Shown one piece after another: positions 52,112-60,201 of a stretch of DNA of 64,000 nucleotides. Origin of the DNA: UA16 sp002292325. Its GTDB lineage: Bacteria; Bacteroidota; Bacteroidia; Flavobacteriales_D; Sanyastnellaceae. The translations under genes were made by a program, and so were the position numbers. Positions within the stretch are counted from its first letter, which is position 1. Each line of letters starts with the position of its first letter. The notes below the pieces were generated by a model. The model saw nothing but the letters and a program-made list of their open reading frames with translations. It was not told the origin of the DNA and made no database searches. The stretch lies in contig CALSRC010000003.1 in the NCBI GenBank assembly GCA_943788645.1, positions 21,944-85,943 on the forward strand, in the 5' to 3' direction.

Positions 52112-52804
52112 TTATCCTTCGATCAAAGACGCTGCGAGGGAAACGGAAGCGTTCTTTTGCTGGCTTTTCGGATAATCTGCAACGATGCGGTCGAGATACG
52201 ACTTGGCTTTGGCCTTGTCTCCCAATTCAATCTCTACCAATGCCGCCTTGTACAGAAACATTGGGGCCAAGACCGCTTCCGCGAGGCTTGAAGATGCCAA
52301 AGAAATCGCACTGGAAAATGCTGCTTGTGCACCATCGTAATCGGCCAACTCAACATAGCAGTCACCGATGTTTCCCGTGGCTAGTACTTGGATTACATCG
52401 TCGTTGACATTCACTTCTTCAAAAGCAGAAATGGCTGATTCGAAGTCTCCAGCATCTCTGTGGTATATACCCATTCGGTAAGCAGCACGCTCGGATGCAG
52501 GCGTTCCCGCATGATCCATCATCACTTCTTCGAGTCCAGCAGAGTAACCATCACCAAATGCCGCTAGGTTCGTGGAATCTTGCTCGAAATAGTTTTCAGA
52601 TTGCCATATCTCCGTTTCCGCCGCAGCTTCTTTCGGCGCTGCGATAAAACTTTGGTAGCCAATAACGGCCAGAATTAAAACGGCCAACCCTCCAACGCCG
52701 TAGGTCAGGTTTTGTCGATTTTCATCTACAAATCGCTCGGTTTTCGTGTACACTTCTCCTACGTCTAGTAGGGTATCATCTTCGGGCTTGGTCTTCTTCG
52801 CCAT
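52112..52804 (-). CDS. Membrane-anchored tetratricopeptide protein (YfgM-like)
   Basis: 230 residues from ATG 52804. A charged N terminus precedes one TM helix (about 37-56; LTYGVGGLAVLILAVIGYQSF), and the periplasmic part is TPR repeats (about 95-225; RMGIYHRDAGDFESAISAFEE, NIGDCYVELADYDGAQAAF). Layout resembles YfgM, a periplasmic chaperone-associated protein; the role here is not established. It is divergent from recF and precedes ribH. Confidence 0.76.
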   Translation of the reverse strand: MAKKTKPEDDTLLDVGEVYTKTERFVDENRQNLTYGVGGLAVLILAVIGYQSFIAAPKEAAAETEIWQSENYFEQDSTNLAAFGDGYSAGLEEVMMDHAGTPASERAAYRMGIYHRDAGDFESAISAFEEVNVNDDVIQVLATGNIGDCYVELADYDGAQAAFSSAISLASSSLAEAVLAPMFLYKAALVEIELGDKAKAKSYLDRIVADYPKSQQKNASVSLAASLIEG

Positions 52805-52846
52805 GGGAATATTGTTAGGTCTTGAAATTTCACGTCCAAGAACGCG

Positions 52847-52854
52847 CAAAAATA
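52847..52854 (-). promoter_or_regulatory. Promoter -7 element of the TPR-ribH operon
   Basis: In gene sense TATTTTTG, a perfect TAnnTTTG, 50 nt before ATG 52804. It lies 15 nt upstream of the recF start on the other strand. Confidence 0.5.
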
Positions 52855-52868
52855 GTGAAATTCGCGTC

Positions 52869-54011
52869 ATGGTTCTCGAACATCTTCACTTGCTTCATTT
52901 CAAAAATCACACCGGCTCGGATTTGGCATTCGGAGAGCAGGTCAATTGTTTGCTTGGAGACAATGGCAGTGGAAAGACCAATGTGCTCGACGCGGTGCAT
53001 TATTTGTGTCACACCAAGAGCTATTTCAATCCCATCGATGCACAGAACATTGCCCATCAAGAGGGCCAAATGTTGATTCAGGGAGAATTTCTTCGAAATG
53101 ATCAAAAGGAGCGGGTGAGTTGCGCGGTTGAAAGGGGAGTGAAAAAGGTCTTCCGTCGAAATGACAAGGCCTATGACCGGCTCGCGGATCATATTGGGCG
53201 CTTTCCGGCGGTCATGATCGCTCCAGCAGATTCCGTGCTGATTCAAGAAGGAAGCGAAGTTCGTCGGCGTTGGATTGATAGCGTAATCTCTCAATTTGAC
53301 CGAGAATACCTGACGCAATTGTTGGCCTATAACAAAGCCCTGAATCAGCGCAATATATTGCTGAGATATTTTGCTGAGAATCGCCGTTGGGATGCCGAAG
53401 CAATTGAGCCTTGGGATGCTCAGCTTGTGCCGCTTGCGAGTTCCATTCGCCGAAAGCGCGCGGAATTTGTTGAGCGTTTTTCTCCTGCTTTTGAGGAGAC
53501 CTACCGTGAGATAACCAATGGAGCAGAGTCAGTTTGCATCCGGTATTTGACAAAAGTGCCGGAACAAGACCAGGAATTCCAAAGGCAATTGATCGCCGCT
53601 CAAGGAGATGACCGTCAGTTGCGACGAACCACGGTGGGAATCCATAAGGACGAGCTTTCACTTGAGTTGGGTGAATATCCGATAAAGCGCTTTGGATCCC
53701 AGGGACAGCAGAAAAGTTTCTTGATTGCTTTGCGGCTTACGCAGTTGGCTTACATCGAAGAGGCCACCGGCGTTAAACCGATCTTGTTGTTGGATGATAT
53801 TTTTGACAAAATTGATGACAAACGGGTTCAAGCATTGATGACCTGGGTCACCAAGGGGGAGTTTGGTCAGGTATTCATTACCGATACTGACTTGGAGCGC
53901 ATACCAAGAATGTTTCGTGATATTGGTGCGGATGTCCGTGTTTTTGAAGTGGAGCGAGGAGGGGTAAACCCGTATGATTCGAATTCTGTTGCTCCAGACG
54001 CATTAACTTAG
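52869..54011 (+). CDS. recF: DNA replication and repair protein RecF
   Basis: SMC-like ATPase that loads RecA at gapped DNA. 380 residues. Walker A is LLGDNGSGKTN near residue 31, the ABC-type signature is RFGSQGQQKSFLIAL near 275, and Walker B is PILLLDDIFDKID near 302. Start ATG 52869 gives MVLEHLHLLHFKNH, matching the family. The DUF721 gene follows 4 bases later, a common pairing in Bacteroidota. Confidence 0.95.
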   Translation: MVLEHLHLLHFKNHTGSDLAFGEQVNCLLGDNGSGKTNVLDAVHYLCHTKSYFNPIDAQNIAHQEGQMLIQGEFLRNDQKERVSCAVERGVKKVFRRNDKAYDRLADHIGRFPAVMIAPADSVLIQEGSEVRRRWIDSVISQFDREYLTQLLAYNKALNQRNILLRYFAENRRWDAEAIEPWDAQLVPLASSIRRKRAEFVERFSPAFEETYREITNGAESVCIRYLTKVPEQDQEFQRQLIAAQGDDRQLRRTTVGIHKDELSLELGEYPIKRFGSQGQQKSFLIALRLTQLAYIEEATGVKPILLLDDIFDKIDDKRVQALMTWVTKGEFGQVFITDTDLERIPRMFRDIGADVRVFEVERGGVNPYDSNSVAPDALT

Positions 54012-54015
54012 AGCC

Positions 54016-54309
54016 ATGGGATCACGTGATGCGAAGCCATTGAAGGCAGCCATTCAGCAATTTATTCGAGCGCATCGAATGCAGTCTCGTTTGGACGAAG
54101 TGGATGTAACCCAAGCTTGGCATAAAGCATTTGGTCCATACGTAGAGCGCCAAACTCGGTCCATTCGATTGCAAGAGGGCGGGAAGCTTTGGGTGAAGTT
54201 GGACAGCGGCGCATTGAAAGAGGAGTTGGCGATGTCCAAAGGTCAAATTGTAACACGCTTGAACGAAGAGTTAGGTCGGAAAGTCGTTCATGAACTTATA
54301 ATTCAATAG
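54016..54309 (+). CDS. DUF721 family protein (DciA-like)
   Basis: 97 residues matching DUF721: W at AWHKAFGPYVERQTRSIRLQEGGKLWVKLDSGALKEEL. The family includes DciA, the loader of replicative helicase in bacteria lacking DnaC or DnaI. Location next to recF agrees with a replication role. Whether this short member is the true DciA is not decided. Confidence 0.82.
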   Translation: MGSRDAKPLKAAIQQFIRAHRMQSRLDEVDVTQAWHKAFGPYVERQTRSIRLQEGGKLWVKLDSGALKEELAMSKGQIVTRLNEELGRKVVHELIIQ

Positions 54310-54406
54310 CCGCCTGGTGCTCTTTGATGCCCCTGAACCATAAAGCGGTGACAGAAAAGAAGAACCCTTGCAACGAAAGCTGTAATTTGAAAGTCTGTAT
54401 AGTAGA

Positions 54407-56428
54407 ATGAAACCGATTGCGTGGACATTTTTAGGAGCTGTCGTGTTTTCCTTGCTTTTGATGGGGGCCAATCAACGGCCTGATCATTGGCACGGGGAAG
54501 GCGATCCGTACCACTCGGTTACGTTTCGTTCCGCGTACGGCGGATTGCCTGACAGTTCGAACAGTTTATTTACGGGCAGTGGCAAGTGTGCTGGCTGCCA
54601 TGGAAAGGACCCCAATTCATTCGCTAGCATTGCAGGACAGTCCAATCCAGCGATGCCTATGCCAGATGGTTGGGATGTTAATGTGACAGACTACTGGAGA
54701 AGCACGTTGATGGCCAATTCCGCTCGTGACCCATTTTGGCAAGCAAAAGTGCGCCATGAGGTGATGGTGAATCCATCACATCAATTGGAATTGGAGGATA
54801 AATGCACGTCGTGTCACGCTCCAATGGGACATTTTGCTGCGCATCACGACGGGGAGCCTCACTACACCATGGCTGCGCTGTTACAGGACAGTTTGGCGAT
54901 GGATGGGGTGAGTTGTGTAGCCTGCCATCAGCAAGCCCCCAATGCAGGAGAACACCACAGTGGTAATCTAGAATTTGACGATAGCTTGGAGTTCAATGCG
55001 GACATGTTTGTTCACACGTACAAATCGTATGGACCTTATGGAGCTGGCAAAGACGAGCCGCCCTTGTATGATTTGCCAATGATGCAGTATGCATTTTATA
55101 AGCCACTGTACGGCGAACATGTGCCAAGCGGTGAAATATGTGCGGGATGCCACACCCTGGTGACCCATGCCACAGATCTGGAAGGCGAATACACAGGCAT
55201 TGATTATGTTGAGCAGGCCACGTATCATGAATGGCTCAACTCAACCTATGCGGACGATGGTGAAGAGCCAGCTACATGCAACGCATGCCATATGCCGCGA
55301 ATTGAAGATCCTGTTGTGATCAGTTCGGGCTATGTCTTTTTGGAACCCCGCACCCCGTTTGGATTGCACACGCTCGTCGGAGGCAATGCCCAGATGCTCG
55401 AAATCATGCGAGACAATACCGATGCATTGGGATTGGAGACGGCACCGGAATTGTTCGACAGCACCTTACAGCGCACGCGGAATATGCTTCGGAATGAAAC
55501 AGTGGATCTGCAGGTGAATATGGGCGATTGGACTGATGGGGATGGGGCGATATGCGATGTGCAATTGACCAATAAAGCAGGACATAAATTCCCTTCTGGT
55601 TACCCTGCACGAAGGGCTTGGATTGAAGTGAAGGCTACGCAATCGGGACAGGTGATTTGGCACAGCGGTCAATGGGAGAACGGTTCAATTACGGGTGTAG
55701 ATGAGGCTGGGCTGGCGGTCTACGAACCGCATCATACCATCATTGACGATCCATTGCAGGTGCAGATTTATGAACTGGTCACCGCGGATGTGAATGGGGA
55801 CCCTACGAATGTCCTTGAACGAGCAGCCTCTTCACTGAAGGACAATCGACTCACTCCGAAGGGGTTCAGCTATTCTCACGCTGTCTACGACACCACACGG
55901 GTGGAGGGTTTGGCTTTGAGTGATCCGAACTTTGATGTCGGACTCGGACGGCACACGGTTACCTATGAAATGTCCTCTTCCGTTGCGATGACAACAGCGG
56001 CCATCGATGTAGAGGTGAAGGTTTGGTATCAGGCCATACCACCGCGGTGGGTAGAATCTATGTTCGCGTTTGAGGACAGCACTATTCAGGCTTTCCAGGC
56101 GTTTTTTGAGGCCCAGGGTGCTGCTCCTGAATTGGTTACAGACACAGCATTTACAATCAACATGTCGGGCTCTTTTGATGCCAGCTTAGAATCAGAAACT
56201 TGGGCGATTTTCCCGAATCCCACCGATGATGGACGAATAACGGTAAGAGCACCGGAACGTGCAACCGGATCTTTGTGGGAACTGTATGACGCCAAAGGTT
56301 CGCGCGTTTCATCGGGTTGGACCCGTCCTTCCCAGTCCTTGCAATTGCCTGCTTCGCGCGGAACTTATGTTTTAAAATGGCTTCTGGATGACGGTGAGTT
56401 GGTGACCCGGAAAGTGGTGCGACGCTGA
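54407..56428 (+). CDS. Pentahaem cytochrome c-554-like protein with T9SS sorting domain
   Basis: 673 residues. An N-terminal signal/anchor (IAWTFLGAVVFSLLLMGA) is followed by five CxxCH haem sites: CAGCH (about 61), CTSCH (about 133), CVACH (about 170), CAGCH (about 245) and CNACH (about 291). Many extra His could be distal ligands. The middle part (about 360-590) is a beta-rich domain. The last 75 residues (WAIFPNPTDDGRITV, LYDAKGSRV, GTYVLKW) are a type A T9SS sorting domain, so the electron carrier should be placed on the cell surface. Maturation would need the ccm genes at 25-30 kb. TAATTTG lies 28 nt upstream of the start. Confidence 0.85.
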   Translation: MKPIAWTFLGAVVFSLLLMGANQRPDHWHGEGDPYHSVTFRSAYGGLPDSSNSLFTGSGKCAGCHGKDPNSFASIAGQSNPAMPMPDGWDVNVTDYWRSTLMANSARDPFWQAKVRHEVMVNPSHQLELEDKCTSCHAPMGHFAAHHDGEPHYTMAALLQDSLAMDGVSCVACHQQAPNAGEHHSGNLEFDDSLEFNADMFVHTYKSYGPYGAGKDEPPLYDLPMMQYAFYKPLYGEHVPSGEICAGCHTLVTHATDLEGEYTGIDYVEQATYHEWLNSTYADDGEEPATCNACHMPRIEDPVVISSGYVFLEPRTPFGLHTLVGGNAQMLEIMRDNTDALGLETAPELFDSTLQRTRNMLRNETVDLQVNMGDWTDGDGAICDVQLTNKAGHKFPSGYPARRAWIEVKATQSGQVIWHSGQWENGSITGVDEAGLAVYEPHHTIIDDPLQVQIYELVTADVNGDPTNVLERAASSLKDNRLTPKGFSYSHAVYDTTRVEGLALSDPNFDVGLGRHTVTYEMSSSVAMTTAAIDVEVKVWYQAIPPRWVESMFAFEDSTIQAFQAFFEAQGAAPELVTDTAFTINMSGSFDASLESETWAIFPNPTDDGRITVRAPERATGSLWELYDAKGSRVSSGWTRPSQSLQLPASRGTYVLKWLLDDGELVTRKVVRR

Positions 56429-56438
56429 AGAGTTTTCC

Positions 56439-57032
56439 TTAATTGGGCGGGTATTCAGAATCACCATCCCATTCGGTATCTGAATTTTCGTCATTGTCCT
56501 TACCGAGGTAAGCTTCAAGTAATCCGTTCGGTAGATCCACGTGAAGGGTTTTCATCGCACGTTCAACCTTGATCTGGACTTCTGAAGGAAGAGGAATGAG
56601 CACCTCACGTCCTTCGATTTGAACTTCCAATATGGGATACATGGCGTAGTCTAGAACCCGCTGTATGGTTCCAAGTTCCGAACCATTTTGCAAGTCATTC
56701 ACCTTCCAGCCATCGACCTCGTGCAAATAGAAGCTATCCGAATTTAACTGTGGCAAGAGCGATAAAGGAGCAAATGCTTGGGCCGATGAGATGGCTTTTG
56801 CCTTGGCCTCGCTATCTACCCCGTCGAAACGCACCACAAATTTATCGGCTGTGTTGTGAGAGCGAATCGAATCGATGAAGTGCGGAATGAGCCGATCGCC
56901 GACTTTGAGCCACACTGCATCCAAATCCCGGTATGCTTCAGGTTCATCTGCGTCGATGAAGAAGACGACTTCACCCTTGTATCCGTGAGGTTTGGTAACG
57001 CGTCCCAGAACGAAACAATCTTCTTCTTTCAT
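56439..57032 (-). CDS. rimM: Ribosome maturation factor RimM
   Basis: Helps assemble the 30S head through contact with S19. 197 residues from ATG 57032. The N-terminal beta-barrel begins FVLGRVTKPHGYKGEV, the conserved GxxxxxHGxxGE pattern; the C-terminal PRC barrel contains YLHEVDGWKV, LIPLPSEV and MKTLHVDLPNGLLEAYL. The acidic tail (DNDENSDTEWDGDSE) is extra. It follows rpsP after a terminator-like hairpin. Confidence 0.93.
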   Translation of the reverse strand: MKEEDCFVLGRVTKPHGYKGEVVFFIDADEPEAYRDLDAVWLKVGDRLIPHFIDSIRSHNTADKFVVRFDGVDSEAKAKAISSAQAFAPLSLLPQLNSDSFYLHEVDGWKVNDLQNGSELGTIQRVLDYAMYPILEVQIEGREVLIPLPSEVQIKVERAMKTLHVDLPNGLLEAYLGKDNDENSDTEWDGDSEYPPN

Positions 57033-57073
57033 GCGATCATGTTGTATTCCCAAAAGGAAATGTTGTTGCAAAG

Positions 57074-57105
57074 AAAAGGGCCGTCACGCAATGTGCAGCC
57101 CTTTT
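57074..57105 (-). terminator. Terminator/attenuator between rpsP and rimM
   Basis: In gene sense AAAAGGGC (57105-57098) pairs with GCCCTTTT (57081-57074) around TGCACATTGCGTGACG, ending in a T-rich tail. It lies after the rpsP stop and would limit transcription into rimM. Confidence 0.8.
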
Positions 57106-57124
57106 CATATTGTTTGGGAAAGAA

Positions 57125-58009
57125 TTAATCCTTCTTTTCCTCTTTGTCTTCTTCCGCCGCAGGCGCTTCTTCCGCCGCAGGCGCTTCTTCCGCCGCAGGC
57201 GCTTCTTCCGCCGCAGGCGCTTCTTCCGCCGCAGGCGCTTCTTCCGCCGCAGGCGCTTCTTCCGCCGCAGGCGCTTCTTCCGCCGCAGGCGCTTCTTCCG
57301 CCGCAGGCGCTTCTTCCGCCGCAGGCGCTTCTTCCGCCGCAGGCGCTTCTTCCGCCGCAGGCGCTTCTTCCGCCGCAGGCGCTTCTTCCGCCGCAGGCGC
57401 TTCTTCCGCCGCAGGCGCTTCTTCAGCCGCAGGTGCTTCTTCAGCCGCAGGCGCTTCTTCAGCCGCAGGCGCTTCTTCAGCCGCAGGTGCTTCTTCAGCC
57501 GCAGCATCGGCCGTTGCTTCTGCAGCTGCCGCCGCTTCAGCCGCCGCTACTTCCGCTTCCGCAGCATTTTGAGCTGCTTCGCGAGCTGCATTCACTTCCT
57601 GTTCAGCCTTCAATTGCTTTGCTTTCTCCTGATCGCTTGCGCTCGTGAGTGCATCCACTTTAGATTGGACCTTGGCGTTCTTTTCGCCCATCCACTTTTC
57701 GAAGCGTTTCTGTGCCTCGTCCTCTGTCATTGCACCTTTCCGCACTCCGTTCAATAGGTGGTTGTGGTATACAACGCCTTTGTATTTCAAAAGTGCGCGA
57801 ACCGTATCGGACATTTCAGCACCGACTTGCAACCAATGCAGGGCACGGTCGTGGTTGACCTCAATGGTGGCTGGATTTGTATTTGGGTTGTAGGTGCCGA
57901 CTTTTTCAATGAATCGGCCATCACGTGGGGCACGTGCATCTGCCGCTACGACGTGAAAAAATGGTTTGCCTTTTTTACCGTGGCGTTGGAGTCGCAATCG
58001 AGTTGCCAT
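57125..58009 (-). CDS. rpsP: 30S ribosomal protein S16 with a long EEAPAA-repeat tail
   Basis: Small-subunit protein S16 of 294 residues. The normal fold is residues 1 to about 85: MATRLRLQRHGKKGKPFFHVV, DGRFIEKVGTYNP, LLKYKGVVYHN. Then comes a basic/helical stretch to about 165 (GEKNAKVQSKVDALTSASDQEKAKQ, EAAQNAAEAE), and about 20 copies of the hexapeptide EEAPAA (about 168-288) before the end DKEEKKD. S16 is about 80-90 residues in most bacteria; Bacteroidota versions often have Ala/Glu-rich tails, but this tail is extreme. Low complexity and negative charge predict a disordered or helical arm outside the ribosome. Confidence 0.93.
   Translation of the reverse strand: MATRLRLQRHGKKGKPFFHVVAADARAPRDGRFIEKVGTYNPNTNPATIEVNHDRALHWLQVGAEMSDTVRALLKYKGVVYHNHLLNGVRKGAMTEDEAQKRFEKWMGEKNAKVQSKVDALTSASDQEKAKQLKAEQEVNAAREAAQNAAEAEVAAAEAAAAAEATADAAAEEAPAAEEAPAAEEAPAAEEAPAAEEAPAAEEAPAAEEAPAAEEAPAAEEAPAAEEAPAAEEAPAAEEAPAAEEAPAAEEAPAAEEAPAAEEAPAAEEAPAAEEAPAAEEAPAAEEDKEEKKD
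57148..57506 (-). repeat. 18-bp tandem repeat inside rpsP, about 20 copies
   Basis: Unit CTTCTTCCGCCGCAGGCG (plus strand), encoding EEAPAA on the minus strand. 15 copies at 57148-57417 are identical. The five nearest the start of the gene (57418-57506) carry a synonymous change (CTTCTTCAG in place of CTTCTTCCG), and two of them have GGTG for GGCG. The identity of the 15 points to recent expansion. The 18-bp period opens all six frames, so other long ORFs here are artefacts. Confidence 0.95.
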
Positions 58010-58078
58010 GAGAGAAACGTTTTAGAAGGGTCCTAAACCCCGTTGTTAAAGTCAATAAATATCCCCCGAAAGGGAGCG

Positions 58079-58109
58079 CAAAATTACATGGACTTCATGG
58101 ATAATCCAA
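58079..58109 (-). promoter_or_regulatory. Promoter of rpsP
   Basis: In gene sense TAATTTTG (58086-58079) with TTG 20 nt upstream (58109-58107), a good -33/-7 pair for Bacteroidota. The leader to the ATG at 58009 is about 60 nt and includes CCCTTTCGGGGG, a small hairpin. The rest of 58010-58213 shows nothing else. Confidence 0.6.
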
Positions 58110-58201
58110 CTGACTAGATAAAAAAATCATTCATTCACAGAAATCAAGGGCATTGAGGATTTTTCATGGGACTTCCATTCAACAATTGGCGGACAATATT
58201 G

Positions 58202-58213
58202 TAATCTTAGGGC
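58202..58213 (+). promoter_or_regulatory. Leaderless-type promoter of the RibD_C/CYTH/FolB-cupin/SDR operon
   Basis: TAATCTTAGGGC directly before ATG 58214, with the recurrent 12-nt TA-to-ATG spacing. The box departs from TAnnTTTG at one or two positions. Confidence 0.45.
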
Positions 58214-58846
58214 ATGCGGATTATCAACGTAATGGGTGCGAGTATAGACGGGCGAATTGCATCTCACCCGACTGAGTCAGATGCGGATCGTAAGCGTTAT
58301 GGTTTCACAAACGAAGCCGATCATGCTCATCTGCACCGTCTTTTGACTGAATGCGATGCGGTTATTGCAGGCGGTCATTCGGTCAATGTGAGCGGAGGAG
58401 TGATGGAAGGTGAATCCGATAAAGGGCCAAATCCAACATGGATTTTATGCTCGAATAAAGGTTTCTCATGGGATGCACCCATCTGGTCTCGGCCTCACAC
58501 GCCTAAATGGATGGTATCGAAAAATGTCCTTTCAGCTGATCGGATTGGACCTGCTGTGCGTGCAATTCATTATGGTGATGAATCATTTGTAGCGACAGTA
58601 TTGAGCGCATGTGAAGCGGCCGGATTCAAGCGAGTGCTGCTTTTTGGAGGCGGCGTCATCAACCGTCAATTTTATCAGGCGGGCGCAGTGGACGAATTGA
58701 TTTTAACCCTTTGTCCTGTGGTGGTTGGACGCGCAACCGGGGTTCCTGTGGTCGCGCCTGAATTGGATTTGCCTGTGCGTTTGAACCTTGCATCTTTGGA
58801 AAAGCAGGGAGACTTGGTCTTCCTCCATTATCTTGTGGAACGATGA
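58214..58846 (+). CDS. RibD C-terminal-domain (dihydrofolate-reductase fold) reductase
   Basis: 210 residues of the DHFR-like RibD_C fold. It starts MRIINVMGASIDGRIA, the NADPH/substrate strand with the conserved SxDGRIA, continues with CDAVIAGGHSVNVSGG, has LLFGGGVINRQFYQAGAVDELILTLCPVVVG (the GGxxxNxxFxxxxLVDE-type motif), and lacks a deaminase domain. It may reduce a ribosylamino-pyrimidine or a pterin. It is first in a four-gene operon; its stop overlaps the CYTH start by 4 bases (ATGA). Confidence 0.87.
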   Translation: MRIINVMGASIDGRIASHPTESDADRKRYGFTNEADHAHLHRLLTECDAVIAGGHSVNVSGGVMEGESDKGPNPTWILCSNKGFSWDAPIWSRPHTPKWMVSKNVLSADRIGPAVRAIHYGDESFVATVLSACEAAGFKRVLLFGGGVINRQFYQAGAVDELILTLCPVVVGRATGVPVVAPELDLPVRLNLASLEKQGDLVFLHYLVER

Positions 58847-59421
58847 AAGAAGGGAAGTCCACACGCGATACGGGTACAGCCTTTTTGGAAATTGAGCACA
58901 AATTTGTGGTCGATGCGAGGTTCGATCGCGAACGATTTTTCGAGTCTTGCAGGGCTTTGAATCCCGAAGGTGAAAAAGCGCTTGAAGTTTTGGACACCTA
59001 TTATGTTCCAGCGCAGAGCACCGATCACATTTACCGTCATCGATTGGACAAAGAAATACAACAGTTAACGCTGAAGAGTCGAGAAAAGGACAATGAAATT
59101 CGAACTGAAATCAACCTGGAATTGGGTGTCCATCGGTCGCAAGGTGATGCCGTGTCAGCCTGGATGAGAGCGGTCGGTGCGGGACCTGGACAGATCATAG
59201 AGAAGTCCATTCGTGTATTCGATTATGCCGACTGTGAAATTGTCTACTACGAGGCAGCGCATGACGGACGCCAAGTGAATTGTGTAGAGTTTGAGGCAAA
59301 ACATGCAGCAAATGAGGCTGCTGGACTGCTGATTTTGCAGCGCTATGAAGAGAAATTAGGATTTGATCCGCTGCAGCGTGCCCAAACCAACTTATTTGAT
59401 ATGCTCATCCCCAATCATTGA
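58843..59421 (+). CDS. CYTH-domain protein (triphosphate-tunnel phosphohydrolase-like)
   Basis: 192 residues. The N-terminal ExExK motif appears as FLEIEHKFVV. Further strands have paired basic/acidic residues pointing into a tunnel (YRHRL, LTLKSREK, IRTEINLEL, CEIVYYEA, CVEFEAKH), typical of CYTH enzymes that bind a triphosphate and divalent metals. Family activities include inorganic triphosphatase, thiamin triphosphatase and class IV adenylyl cyclase. The operon suggests a nucleotide or pterin triphosphate as an alternative; this is inference. Confidence 0.85.
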   Translation: MKEGKSTRDTGTAFLEIEHKFVVDARFDRERFFESCRALNPEGEKALEVLDTYYVPAQSTDHIYRHRLDKEIQQLTLKSREKDNEIRTEINLELGVHRSQGDAVSAWMRAVGAGPGQIIEKSIRVFDYADCEIVYYEAAHDGRQVNCVEFEAKHAANEAAGLLILQRYEEKLGFDPLQRAQTNLFDMLIPNH

Positions 59422-59424
59422 GTC

Positions 59425-60201
59425 ATGAATTCTTCAACCCACGACATGATTGCCCTCAAGGATCTGAGCCTGAACTGCCTGGTCGGAATTCATCCCCACG
59501 AGCGCATCAAGCCCCAACCGCTTCAAATTCAACTTAAGCTATTTTTTGAGCGGAAGCCTGGATATTTTGGAGTATCGCTGTCGGAAAGCGTCGACTACAG
59601 TCACGTCTGCGGTGATGTGGAGTTCTTACTCGAGGCCGGGCAATTTCAATTATTGGAAACCGCGGCAGAGGCAGTAGCAGCGATCGCATTGATGAAACCA
59701 CCCGTTGATCGGCCATCAATTCAACCTGACGCAGTGGAGGTATGCATTGAGAAGCCACAAGCACTGTCTGGCAAGGCGATTCCGCAAGTGACTGTGTTGC
59801 GCCACGCGAATGAGATGAAGTATGGCCTGGAACAGAATGATTTCGGTCATGTGCACATCCTTCATGAAAATCAAGATTGCGGCGTTTATTTGTTGCACAT
59901 CCCTTCTGGAGGTAGGATTCCGGCGCATGTTCATCGTGAGATGGGGGAGGCAGAACTGGTGATTTCCACGGGACTTGAACTCCAAGGCCAGCCCATAGAA
60001 GCGGGACTCGCACATTTTTGGCCGCTGGATTTCGTGCACCAATACGATAACCCGAGTGAGGCCATGCGCACGGTTTTGTGTGTGAACCGACCTGCTTTCA
60101 ACCCAGCAGACGAGATCACGGTGGAAGTGCCGGAAGAATGGCCGGATTCGAGGCCGTATCGAAAGCGGTTTTTTGGCATGGAACAAAACACCAGAGCATG
60201 A
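59425..60201 (+). CDS. Dihydroneopterin aldolase (FolB) fused to a cupin domain
   Basis: 258 residues. Residues 1 to about 120 are FolB-like: MIALKDLSLNCLVGIHPHERIKPQPLQI (the GIxxxER motif), ESVDYSHVCGDV, LETAAEAVA, and VCIEKPQAL with the conserved catalytic Lys. Residues about 135-240 form a cupin: GVYLLHIPSGGRIPAHVHREMGEAELVIS with a His/Glu metal set, and WPLDFVHQYDNPSE. FolB turns 7,8-dihydroneopterin into 6-hydroxymethyl-dihydropterin. The cupin may bind metal and a pterin or sugar-like fragment. It is 3 bases after the CYTH gene, and its stop overlaps the SDR start. Confidence 0.86.
   Translation: MNSSTHDMIALKDLSLNCLVGIHPHERIKPQPLQIQLKLFFERKPGYFGVSLSESVDYSHVCGDVEFLLEAGQFQLLETAAEAVAAIALMKPPVDRPSIQPDAVEVCIEKPQALSGKAIPQVTVLRHANEMKYGLEQNDFGHVHILHENQDCGVYLLHIPSGGRIPAHVHREMGEAELVISTGLELQGQPIEAGLAHFWPLDFVHQYDNPSEAMRTVLCVNRPAFNPADEITVEVPEEWPDSRPYRKRFFGMEQNTRA

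Noticed and set aside
57110..57757. Long open frames on the plus strand and other minus frames over the rpsP repeat (RRFFR, PPQALL, AAGASS repeats)
   Set aside because: The 18-bp period without stops opens every frame. Only the S16 frame starts with a conserved protein.
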